This document shows positions 16,382 to 23,248 of a stretch of DNA of 64,000 nt, piece by piece. Source of the stretch: Salinimicrobium sp035607535 (GTDB taxonomy: Bacteria; Bacteroidota; Bacteroidia; Flavobacteriales; Flavobacteriaceae); contig NZ_JAYDZX010000002.1 of NCBI RefSeq assembly GCF_035607535.1, forward strand, positions 186,001 to 250,000, written 5' to 3'. The translations under genes were made by a program, and so were the position numbers. Numbering within the stretch: position 1 is the first letter of the stretch; each line of letters starts with the position of its first letter. Under the pieces are notes generated by a model. The model was not told the DNA's origin, did not search any database, and saw nothing but the letters and a program-made list of their open reading frames with translations.

Positions 16382-17260
16382 ATGCTAAGCATAAATCCCA
16401 AAGAAATTCCTGTACCAAAACTTCATCAGTACCTGTTAGGAGCTGTAGGACCGCGCCCTATAGCCTTTGCCAGCACAATAGATGAAGAAGGCAGGCCGAA
16501 TTTATCGCCATTCAGCTTTTTTAATGTTTTTGGGGCAAATCCGCCTATTCTTATTTTCTCTCCTGCACGACGTGGAAGGGACAATACGGTGAAGCATACC
16601 TATAACAACTCCAAGGCTACGGGAGAGGTGGTGATTAACGTTGTCAATTATGATCTTGTGCAACAGGTTTCGCTATCGAGCACAGAATATGCTGAAGGTG
16701 TAAATGAATTCCTGAAGGCGGGGCTTACCATGTTAGAATCCGAAGTTGTCAAGCCTTTTAGGGTGAAAGAATCGCCGGTACAATTCGAATGCCGTATCAA
16801 CGAAATTGTCGAAACCGGAAGTGAAGGCGGTGCCGGAAATCTTGTTATTTGTGAGGTGCTAAAAATGCATATTCGGGAAGATATTTTAGATGAAAAAGGT
16901 TATATTGACCAGCATAAAATCGACCTGGTAGCGAGGATGGGTGGCAACTGGTATACCCGCGCCACGCCTGGAATGTTTGAAGTTCCAAAGCCATTGCAGA
17001 CCCTTGGAATTGGAGTGGATGAAATAGCTGAAGAGGTTCGCAACAGCAGGTACCTTACCGGAAACGATCTGGGTAAACTCGGGAATGTAGAAAAGCTGCC
17101 AGCCGCTGAAGAAATTGAGGAGTTCTTGAATGGAAATTCCCAACTTTCGGCCCTGGTCAGGGAAGGAAGTGAGGAGCAGGTGCATTTAAGGGCAAAAGAA
17201 TATTTAGAACAAAACGATCCGGCGACGGCCTGGAAAATATTATTAGCAAAAAACGTGTGA
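16382..17260 (+). CDS. Flavin reductase family protein (FMN-binding split barrel)
   Basis: A 292-residue protein of the DIM6/NTAB flavin-reductase-like family. The FMN-binding region is visible as LLGAVGPRPIAFAST, NLSPFSFFNVFGANPP and FSPARRGRDNTVKHTYNN. Such proteins bind FMN and reduce flavins or act as NADH:FMN oxidoreductases. The C-terminal ~90 residues extend beyond the usual split barrel. The start is set at the ATG after the promoter element. The DUF3127 gene follows one base after the stop and is likely cotranscribed. Confidence 0.88.
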   Translation: MLSINPKEIPVPKLHQYLLGAVGPRPIAFASTIDEEGRPNLSPFSFFNVFGANPPILIFSPARRGRDNTVKHTYNNSKATGEVVINVVNYDLVQQVSLSSTEYAEGVNEFLKAGLTMLESEVVKPFRVKESPVQFECRINEIVETGSEGGAGNLVICEVLKMHIREDILDEKGYIDQHKIDLVARMGGNWYTRATPGMFEVPKPLQTLGIGVDEIAEEVRNSRYLTGNDLGKLGNVEKLPAAEEIEEFLNGNSQLSALVREGSEEQVHLRAKEYLEQNDPATAWKILLAKNV

Positions 17261-17261
17261 T

Positions 17262-17636
17262 ATGGAAGTACAAGGAAAAATCAAAATGATTGGTGATACC
17301 CAAACCTTCGGGAGCAATGGGTTTAGAAAGAGAGAAGTAGTGGTAACAACAGAGGAACAATATCCACAACATATACTTGTTGAATTTGTGCAGGATAAAT
17401 GTGAGCTTTTGAACAACTATTCTGTAGGGCAACCTGTAAAGATAGGGGTGAACCTTCGCGGGCGCGAATGGGTGAATCCACAGGGAGAGACCAAATACTT
17501 CAATTCTATCCAGGGGTGGAGGATTGAAAACCTAGCAGCTCAAAGTCAGCAGGGTGGTGCTCCGGTACCTCCGGCAGATCAGTTTGAGCCTGCCAACAAT
17601 CTTAACGACGAGGATTATGATGATCTGCCTTTCTAG
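17262..17636 (+). CDS. DUF3127 protein (OB-fold, SSB-like)
   Basis: A 124-residue protein: MEVQGKIKMIGDTQTFGSNG, KREVVVTTEEQYPQHILVEF and the NLRGREWVNPQGETKYFN segment are typical of DUF3127, an OB-fold resembling single-stranded DNA-binding proteins. The C terminus is acidic and ends DDLPF, like the acidic SSB tip that binds partner proteins. A role with single-stranded DNA is plausible but is inference. A strong terminator follows. Confidence 0.88.
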   Translation: MEVQGKIKMIGDTQTFGSNGFRKREVVVTTEEQYPQHILVEFVQDKCELLNNYSVGQPVKIGVNLRGREWVNPQGETKYFNSIQGWRIENLAAQSQQGGAPVPPADQFEPANNLNDEDYDDLPF

Positions 17637-17655
17637 GGTGATCATACATTCTTAC

Positions 17656-17688
17656 AAAAGCCCCGGTTCTGGAGAATTGGGGCTTTTT
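17656..17688 (+). terminator. Intrinsic terminator after the DUF3127 gene
   Basis: AAAAGCCCC pairs with GGGGCTTTT around a 14-base loop and ends in Ts. Confidence 0.88.
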
Positions 17689-17720
17689 ATTGACCTTTTG
17701 TTGCTAATAGTCTTTACCTC

Positions 17721-18359
17721 ATGAAGTATCTGGGACCACAGGATGAATTTCCGCCGGTTGAAGAAGCCACAGAAGAAGGTCTTCTGGCTTTTGGAGGTGA
17801 TCTTTCTCCTAAACGTCTCATAGATGCCTATTCCCGCGGAATATTTCCGTGGTATGACAGTGAACATCCTATTCTGTGGTGGAGTCCCGATCCTCGGATG
17901 GTTCTGTTTCCGGAAAACCTGAAGGTTTCCAAAAGCATGAGACAACTTCTCAAAAAGCAGGTTTTTGAAGTTAGTTTTAATAAAGCTTTTTCAGAAGTAA
18001 TGGAGAATTGTGCAATTATGAAAAGGCCGGGGCAGGAGGGAACCTGGATCACGCCCGAGATGAAGCAGGCTTATCTTTCCCTTCATCAACAAAATATTGC
18101 CACATCTGTAGAAGTCTGGAAAGAAGGCCAGCTGGTTGGCGGACTGTATGGAATTTACCTTCGGGAAAAAAAGATCTTTTGCGGGGAGAGCATGTTTTCC
18201 AAATTAAGCAATGCTTCCAAATATGGATTAGTACATTTGGTACAGGAACTGCAGAAGGATGGGCTGCTGCTGGTGGATTGCCAAATCTATACTCCACATC
18301 TTGCCACACTTGGTGCCGCGGAGATCCCACGCAGTGTATTTTTGGAATATCTTGACTAG
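17721..18359 (+). CDS. aat: Leucyl/phenylalanyl-tRNA-protein transferase
   Basis: A 212-residue enzyme that adds Leu or Phe from aminoacyl-tRNA to proteins with N-terminal Arg or Lys, marking them for ClpS/ClpAP degradation (N-end rule). Motifs: EGLLAFGGDLSPKRLIDAYS, GIFPWYD, ILWWSPDPRMVLFP, GGLYGIYLREKKIFCGESMF and LVDCQIYTPHLATLGAAEIP. Its stop directly abuts the stop of the convergent DUF2490 gene. Confidence 0.97.
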   Translation: MKYLGPQDEFPPVEEATEEGLLAFGGDLSPKRLIDAYSRGIFPWYDSEHPILWWSPDPRMVLFPENLKVSKSMRQLLKKQVFEVSFNKAFSEVMENCAIMKRPGQEGTWITPEMKQAYLSLHQQNIATSVEVWKEGQLVGGLYGIYLREKKIFCGESMFSKLSNASKYGLVHLVQELQKDGLLLVDCQIYTPHLATLGAAEIPRSVFLEYLD

Positions 18360-19040
18360 TTACAATTGGAGAACTGCTCCTGTAATAAGAAAGATCTCGG
18401 TTCCGGGGAAGCCGGTAAGATCATCTCTCCGGTATTCTACTCCCAGACTTAATTCCAGGTTTCTCACAGAACTATTCTCCAGTTCCAGGCCAAATCGCTG
18501 CTCGATCTTCGGCCGATTATCGTTTGCCATGCTGTAAAGGAATTCGGTGGAAAGGCCGAGGGAAGAATCAGGACTTAAAGGTTGGGAAACTCCGAATTGA
18601 TACCGCAACCTGAAGATCGTTGCTTCCCGGAATCTTTGTTCAAACCTAATTCTGTGTTCAGGTGATAAAAAGGCGTTTAGATGGGAATATTCTAATTGCT
18701 CGATGATCCTTATCTCATCCTGCAAAGCCTCCTCAAAAACTTCCCTAAAGCGGTAGCGTAAACCAAGGCTTATTGTAAGGCTTTCACTGCTGTTATAGGC
18801 AGTAAAGTGGTTGAGTTCAAGATGTTGTTGAATATTTTCCTTAACAGTTTCCCCTTCCACTTCGGCTGCAAACAGATAGCGGCTGCCAGCGCCAAATGTG
18901 AAACCCCAGTTGCCCCGGGATGGCAACTCCAAATCAAACTCGGTTTCCCATAGATAAGCCTTCGGAGTTTGAGCATTGGCTGAAGAGCCCAAAAGAAGGC
19001 AGGTTAAAATGAGGATCGAAAAATGCCATTTTTGGATCAT
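18360..19040 (-). CDS. DUF2490 family outer-membrane-type protein
   Basis: A 226-residue protein with a signal peptide ending in SSANAQ at residue 24 and a repeated alternating beta pattern ending in an aromatic/hydrophobic strand (ITGAVLQL), consistent with a small beta-barrel. It fits DUF2490, a family common in Bacteroidota with no assigned function. Its ATG overlaps the stop of tag by 4 bp (ATGA). Codons 3 to 7 contain a copy of the dispersed palindrome (19019-19033). Confidence 0.8.
   Translation of the reverse strand: MIQKWHFSILILTCLLLGSSANAQTPKAYLWETEFDLELPSRGNWGFTFGAGSRYLFAAEVEGETVKENIQQHLELNHFTAYNSSESLTISLGLRYRFREVFEEALQDEIRIIEQLEYSHLNAFLSPEHRIRFEQRFREATIFRLRYQFGVSQPLSPDSSLGLSTEFLYSMANDNRPKIEQRFGLELENSSVRNLELSLGVEYRRDDLTGFPGTEIFLITGAVLQL
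19019..19033. repeat. Copy of the dispersed palindrome AAAAATGNCATTTTT
   Basis: AAAAATGCCATTTTT, inside the first codons of the DUF2490 gene. Confidence 0.75.
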
Positions 19041-19627
19041 ATTTCTGTCTTGTTCATTTGTTTTACTTCTTCATGTCTAAAACAGCTGGTGATGTGATCA
19101 TTGACCATTCCCGTTGCCTGCATGTGCGCATAGACAACTGTGGAACCCACGAATTTAAATCCGCGCTTTTTTAGATCCTTACTCAGGGCGTCGCTTATGG
19201 CTGTAGTGGCAGGAACCTGTTTAAGATCCTTCCAGTCATTTTGAACCGGGCTGTTATCCACGAAATTCCAGATATAACTTGAAAAGGAGCCAAATTCTTC
19301 CTGCACTTTTATGAAAGCCTGTGCATTGGAGACAGTTGCCTTGATCTTTAACCGGTTCCTAATGATCCCGCTATCCTGCATTAGGTTTTCCAGCTTATTT
19401 TCTGAATAATCTGCTATTTTCCTGTAATCGAAATCATCAAATGCCCTTCTGAAGTTTTCCCTTTTCCGAAGAATAGTGATCCAGCTCAATCCCGCCTGAA
19501 AAGTCTCCAGGATCAAAAATTCGAAAATAGCGGCATCATCTTTCAAAGGCACTCCCCATTCCAGGTCGTGATAGGCCTCGTACAGCGGATCACCCACGCA
19601 CCAGCCGCAACGGATCTTTTCTTCCAT
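19037..19627 (-). CDS. tag: DNA-3-methyladenine glycosylase I
   Basis: A 196-residue base-excision-repair enzyme that removes 3-methyladenine from DNA. It starts with the family zinc site IRCGWCVGDPLYEAYHDLEWG (Cys7, His20), continues FEFLILETFQAGLSWITILRKR with the catalytic-region Glu, and closes the zinc site in MVNDHITSCFRH. It sits in a leftward run ftsX-DUF3098-uppP-truB-TonB-like-tag-DUF2490, sharing its stop with the next ATG. Confidence 0.96.
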   Translation of the reverse strand: MEEKIRCGWCVGDPLYEAYHDLEWGVPLKDDAAIFEFLILETFQAGLSWITILRKRENFRRAFDDFDYRKIADYSENKLENLMQDSGIIRNRLKIKATVSNAQAFIKVQEEFGSFSSYIWNFVDNSPVQNDWKDLKQVPATTAISDALSKDLKKRGFKFVGSTVVYAHMQATGMVNDHITSCFRHEEVKQMNKTEI

Positions 19628-20352
19628 TAATTCTGAAAATTATAAGTTATGGTTCCGGGTTGAGAATCTCTGCCCGCCAGCCGGGAGAATCTTGCATCTG
19701 CGGCATATTCCAGGGCCTGATCTGTCAAACATTCATTAGAAGTCGTGGAAGCCGATTTATTCACCGCGGTTCTCACAACATCCCCGTTGGCATTGACAGT
19801 GATATTCACAACTACTTTCCCCGAAGAGTCGCAGGTGTAGATGGGATTGGGTATAAAGACAGCTGTACGGCCTCTAAGAGAAAAAGAAATCGAACTGTTG
19901 CGCAGACTGCCTTCTTTAACAGAAGTTTTCGCGCTGCTGTTATCTCCCTGGGAAGCTTGCTTTTTTTGTTCCCTTTTGTTGGAGTTCAGATTCACATCAC
20001 CGCGGGATGCTTTTGAGGCTTCTTCTTCGGCTGCTTCCTGTTGTGCGGCGTTCTTTTGGAAGATCTCGTCCAGGCGGGACTCGAGGTTCTTCTGGCTTTC
20101 CTCCCTGTTTTGGTTAAAGGCCTGGTGGGTTTGTACGGTAGGATTGGGACGCTGAGGTTCTTGTGGCTGCTGTTCTTCGGGTTCGGGCTCTTCCTCGGGA
20201 GGAGGAGGTGGCAGGATGTTGTTCAGTTCAATAAGAGTTTCCCTTATTTTCTTTGACTCGTTAGAAATTTTGATGTTGTACATAAGAAGGATCAATATCG
20301 AAAAGATAAGAACGGTAATGATCAAAGCCTTATGTCGGTCGAAAAAATCCAT
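19627..20352 (-). CDS. TonB-like protein (energy transducer family)
   Basis: A 241-residue inner-membrane protein: one N-terminal TM (about 10-26), a Pro/Glu-rich periplasmic stretch (PPPPPEEEPEPEEQQPQEPQ), a Gln/Glu-rich coiled segment and a C-terminal TonB/TolA-like domain with a disulfide-capable pair (YTCDSSG, NECLTD). It could transmit energy from ExbBD to outer-membrane receptors, or act like TolA, but no exbB/exbD is nearby. Its fixed place next to truB, uppP and ftsX hints at an envelope or cell-division role. The stop overlaps the tag ATG by one base. Confidence 0.8.
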   Translation of the reverse strand: MDFFDRHKALIITVLIFSILILLMYNIKISNESKKIRETLIELNNILPPPPPEEEPEPEEQQPQEPQRPNPTVQTHQAFNQNREESQKNLESRLDEIFQKNAAQQEAAEEEASKASRGDVNLNSNKREQKKQASQGDNSSAKTSVKEGSLRNSSISFSLRGRTAVFIPNPIYTCDSSGKVVVNITVNANGDVVRTAVNKSASTTSNECLTDQALEYAADARFSRLAGRDSQPGTITYNFQN

Positions 20353-21060
20353 TTACAAAGTATCTTCCTCAGGGGAAAGATACTCATTTACAAAAGAATC
20401 TACTGTTAAGGCATTTTCAACTTTGTAATTCCCAATGCGGATGCGGCGCAGGGATGAGAGATAGGCACCGGTATTGAGTTCCTTCCCAAAATCATGAGCA
20501 AGGCTTCGAATATAGGTGCCTTTGCTGCATACTACTCTAAAATGTACATTTAAGAGCTCTATTTTGGTGATCTCAAATTCTGAAATATTTACCGTTCTGG
20601 TAGGAATTTCCACTTCTTCTCCGCTTCGGGCGTATTCGTACAGTCTCTTTCCGTCCTTTTTCAAAGCTGAAAAAACCGGTGGCCGCTGCTGAATATCTCC
20701 TAAAAATGCTTTTGTCGCCTCTTTTATTTTTTCAGAAGTAAGATGCTCTGTAGGATAGGTTTCATCCACTTCAGTTTCCATGTCGTAAGAAGGAGTGGTT
20801 GCGCCTAGGGTGATGGTGCCGGTATATTCCTTTTCCTGCCCCTGCAGCTCTTCGATTTGCTTAGTGGCTTTCCCGGTACACAGAATAAGCAAGCCTGAAG
20901 CTAACGGGTCTAGTGTTCCTGCATGGCCGACCTTGATCTTTTTGATCCTAAAGTTCTTCTTTATAAGCCATCTCACTTTATTCACCAGCTGAAAAGAGGT
21001 CCATTCCAATGGCTTGTCGAATAACAGGATCTGTCCGGATTTAAATTCTTCTTCAGTCAT
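20353..21060 (-). CDS. truB: tRNA pseudouridine(55) synthase
   Basis: A 235-residue enzyme making pseudouridine 55 in the T-loop of tRNAs. Motif I is ILLFDKPLEWTSFQLVNKVR and the catalytic motif is VGHAGTLDPLASGLLILCTG with Asp51; RPPVFSALKKDGKRLYEYAR and SKGTYIRSLAHDFG follow. It abuts the TonB-like gene without a gap and lies 2 bp after uppP in the same leftward operon. Confidence 0.97.
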   Translation of the reverse strand: MTEEEFKSGQILLFDKPLEWTSFQLVNKVRWLIKKNFRIKKIKVGHAGTLDPLASGLLILCTGKATKQIEELQGQEKEYTGTITLGATTPSYDMETEVDETYPTEHLTSEKIKEATKAFLGDIQQRPPVFSALKKDGKRLYEYARSGEEVEIPTRTVNISEFEITKIELLNVHFRVVCSKGTYIRSLAHDFGKELNTGAYLSSLRRIRIGNYKVENALTVDSFVNEYLSPEEDTL

Positions 21061-21062
21061 GA

Positions 21063-21863
21063 TCAGGAAGTGAAGAAATATTCATAGCTAATTGCAATTG
21101 TTCCTACCACGAAACAGTAGATTGCAAAGTAGGATAGTTTGCTATTGCGCACCAAAGATATCATCCAGGTACAGGCCGCAAAGCCTGCAATGAAAGCAGC
21201 AATGAATCCCGCGAGAAGGGGCATAGGTTCATTAGTGGTACTGGTGAGATCTCCGCTTAAGAGATCTTTGGCAATTTTCCCAAGGATCAACGGGACTACC
21301 ATTAAAAATGAGAAACGGGCAGCCTTTCCTTTATCATTTCCAAGGAGAACAGAGGTGGAAATGGTAGCACCACTTCGTGAAATTCCCGGTAAAATAGCGA
21401 TTGCCTGCGCTATTCCTATCACAATGCTGTCTTTGTAGCTCACGGGCTTTCCTGTGTGTTTGGCCTTGTCGGCAAGCCAAAGTAGCAAAGAGGTGATCAA
21501 TAACATGAAACCAACAAAGGTGAGATTGCCGCCAAAAAGAGCTTCCAGTTCTTCCTCGAACATCAATCCAACAAAAACTGCCGGGATCATGGAAAGAATG
21601 ATCTTTAATGAGAAGCGGGTTTCCTCATTCCATTTAAAAGAGAATAAGCCGCGAAGGATCTCTGCAACATCTTTTCTAAAAACCACTATGGTGCTCAATG
21701 CGGTGGCGAAATGCAGCACCACAGTCACCATTAAAGATTCTTCAGGAATACTTTGATCCCCCAGCAGGGCTTTGCCAATTTCGAGGTGTCCACTGGAGGA
21801 AACGGGTAAAAATTCAGTAAGTCCCTGGATGATTCCAAGGAAAATGGCATCAATAACTTCCAT
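21063..21863 (-). CDS. uppP: Undecaprenyl-diphosphatase
   Basis: A 266-residue integral membrane phosphatase that recycles undecaprenyl diphosphate, the lipid carrier for peptidoglycan and surface polysaccharides. Motifs IIQGLTEFLPVSSSGHLEIG near the N terminus and PGISRSGATISTSVLLG in the middle form the active site at the membrane face. About eight hydrophobic segments are visible. It lies between truB and the DUF3098 gene, 3 bp from the latter. Confidence 0.97.
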   Translation of the reverse strand: MEVIDAIFLGIIQGLTEFLPVSSSGHLEIGKALLGDQSIPEESLMVTVVLHFATALSTIVVFRKDVAEILRGLFSFKWNEETRFSLKIILSMIPAVFVGLMFEEELEALFGGNLTFVGFMLLITSLLLWLADKAKHTGKPVSYKDSIVIGIAQAIAILPGISRSGATISTSVLLGNDKGKAARFSFLMVVPLILGKIAKDLLSGDLTSTTNEPMPLLAGFIAAFIAGFAACTWMISLVRNSKLSYFAIYCFVVGTIAISYEYFFTS

Positions 21864-21866
21864 TGA

Positions 21867-22142
21867 TTACTTTCGGGGGTTAAGTAGGATAGCGTACACT
21901 TCAATAGCAAAACCGAGGAGTACAAGGGCAGGCGCGAGTCTAATCCTTCTGGGACTGTAGATCTCGGGATTAAAAACATTCGGGTCATCACTACCGCCAC
22001 CGGCCATGAGAATAAAGCCCAGTGCAATTACAGCAAGACCTATTCCCATTACGATGAAGTTCTTCTTTTCAAAGACAAAGTTGAGATCTTGTTTGTGTAA
22101 AGGCTTTTTATTCTTGTTCATGTCTTTCTGTTTTCTACTCAT
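21867..22142 (-). CDS. DUF3098 small membrane protein
   Basis: A 91-residue protein with two TM segments (about 31-50 and 68-86) around the conserved NVFNPEIYSPRRIRLAP loop; this is DUF3098. The lysine-rich N terminus has a second possible start at Met8 (22121), which would be 84 residues. Between ftsX and uppP it forms a conserved Bacteroidota cluster, so an envelope or division role is plausible. Function is unknown. Confidence 0.85.
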   Translation of the reverse strand: MSRKQKDMNKNKKPLHKQDLNFVFEKKNFIVMGIGLAVIALGFILMAGGGSDDPNVFNPEIYSPRRIRLAPALVLLGFAIEVYAILLNPRK

Positions 22143-22192
22143 GTCGCGAGTGTCTGTTTTTGACTACGACTGCACGAATTATCTAAGGTGTC

Positions 22193-22207
22193 AAAAATAG
22201 CATTTTT
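22193..22207. repeat. Variant copy of the dispersed palindrome
   Basis: AAAAATAGCATTTTT (centre changed) in the 76-bp gap between ftsX and the DUF3098 gene. Confidence 0.65.
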
Positions 22208-22218
22208 AATGGTCTTTC

Positions 22219-23097
22219 TTAGTAATAAAGTTCGTCTGTCTTGAGGTTGAGAAAACGCTGGGTTGCAAAAAAGGTGCTTAACCAGGTAATAATTGCGCCC
22301 ATTAAAAAGATTCCAATGAAAAGTGCAGCTAGTAAACTCACATCGCTTAAAAGTTCAAGTTCAGGAAAGCTTTTGTTCATATAATAAAGTACGATTGCCA
22401 TCCCTATTATGGCGATCAAAGCTCCTATCATTCCCAATTTTACACTCTTTAAAATGAACGGCCTTCTAATAAACCTCTTTGTGGCCCCAACCATCTGCAT
22501 GGTTTTAATGATGAACCTTTTTGAATAGACAGAAAGTCTAATCGAACTATTGATAAGCAAAACAGCAATGAAAGTGAAGATGGCGCTAATTGCCAGCACC
22601 CAAAAACTTATTTTGGTGACATTCTCGTTAAGTAAGGAAATAAGGGGTTTATCATAAACCACTTCGTCTACAAAACTTTTTGCAGTGAGTTCCTCTGCTA
22701 TTTCGTCGATCTCCCCAGAGCTTATATAATCGGCTTTAAAGTAGACGTCAATGGAATTCTGCAGCGGATTATATCCCAGGAACTCCATGAAATCCTCTCC
22801 AATCTCTTTGCTGTGAGCCTCGGCAGCTTCCTCCTTGGTCACATAGGTAGTAGATTTGGTATATTCGGCTAAAGCAAGGGTTTTGTTGAGCTGGGTAATC
22901 TCAACCTCTTTGGCAGTATCCTTCAGGTAGATGGTAAGAGCGATCTGCTCTTTAAAATGATCGGCTATCTTTTTAGTGTTTAGCACCAAAAGACCCAGGA
23001 GTCCCAGCAAAAACAGAACCAGGGCAATACTGATAACGACCGAAAAATAAGAGGAAATAAGACGTCTTTTTTGATACTTTTCAAAAGATGAGCTCAT
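22219..23097 (-). CDS. ftsX: Cell-division permease-like protein FtsX
   Basis: A 292-residue protein with a cytoplasmic basic start (FEKYQKRRLISSYFS), TM1 at about 17-37, a periplasmic domain (about 40-170) and three more TM segments in the MacB/FtsX pattern (KTMQMVGATKRFIRRPFILKS loop). With FtsE it regulates peptidoglycan hydrolases at the septum. No ftsE is adjacent, as is usual in Bacteroidota. It is the first gene of the leftward run and diverges from leuS. Confidence 0.95.
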   Translation of the reverse strand: MSSSFEKYQKRRLISSYFSVVISIALVLFLLGLLGLLVLNTKKIADHFKEQIALTIYLKDTAKEVEITQLNKTLALAEYTKSTTYVTKEEAAEAHSKEIGEDFMEFLGYNPLQNSIDVYFKADYISSGEIDEIAEELTAKSFVDEVVYDKPLISLLNENVTKISFWVLAISAIFTFIAVLLINSSIRLSVYSKRFIIKTMQMVGATKRFIRRPFILKSVKLGMIGALIAIIGMAIVLYYMNKSFPELELLSDVSLLAALFIGIFLMGAIITWLSTFFATQRFLNLKTDELYY

Positions 23098-23187
23098 GGG
23101 CGGCTGCGTAAATTTGTGTAAAAATAAGAAAGTAAATCAATCCCTTTCTTTAAAACGCCCAAACTTTTCACTTTCGTACATTAACCG

Positions 23188-23220
23188 TATTTTTGCGCTT
23201 CCCCGAAGGTCTTGGGGAGC
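23188..23220 (+). promoter_or_regulatory. leuS -7 element and 5'-terminal hairpin
   Basis: TATTTTTG at 23188-23195 fits TAnnTTTG. Directly after it, CTTCCCC and GGGGAG (about 23198-23219) can pair around GAAGGTCTT, so the leuS message would start with a small GC-rich hairpin, as in greA. ATG follows at 23249. Confidence 0.5.
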
Positions 23221-23248
23221 TGTAATAACGTGACGCTGAATCATTAAA

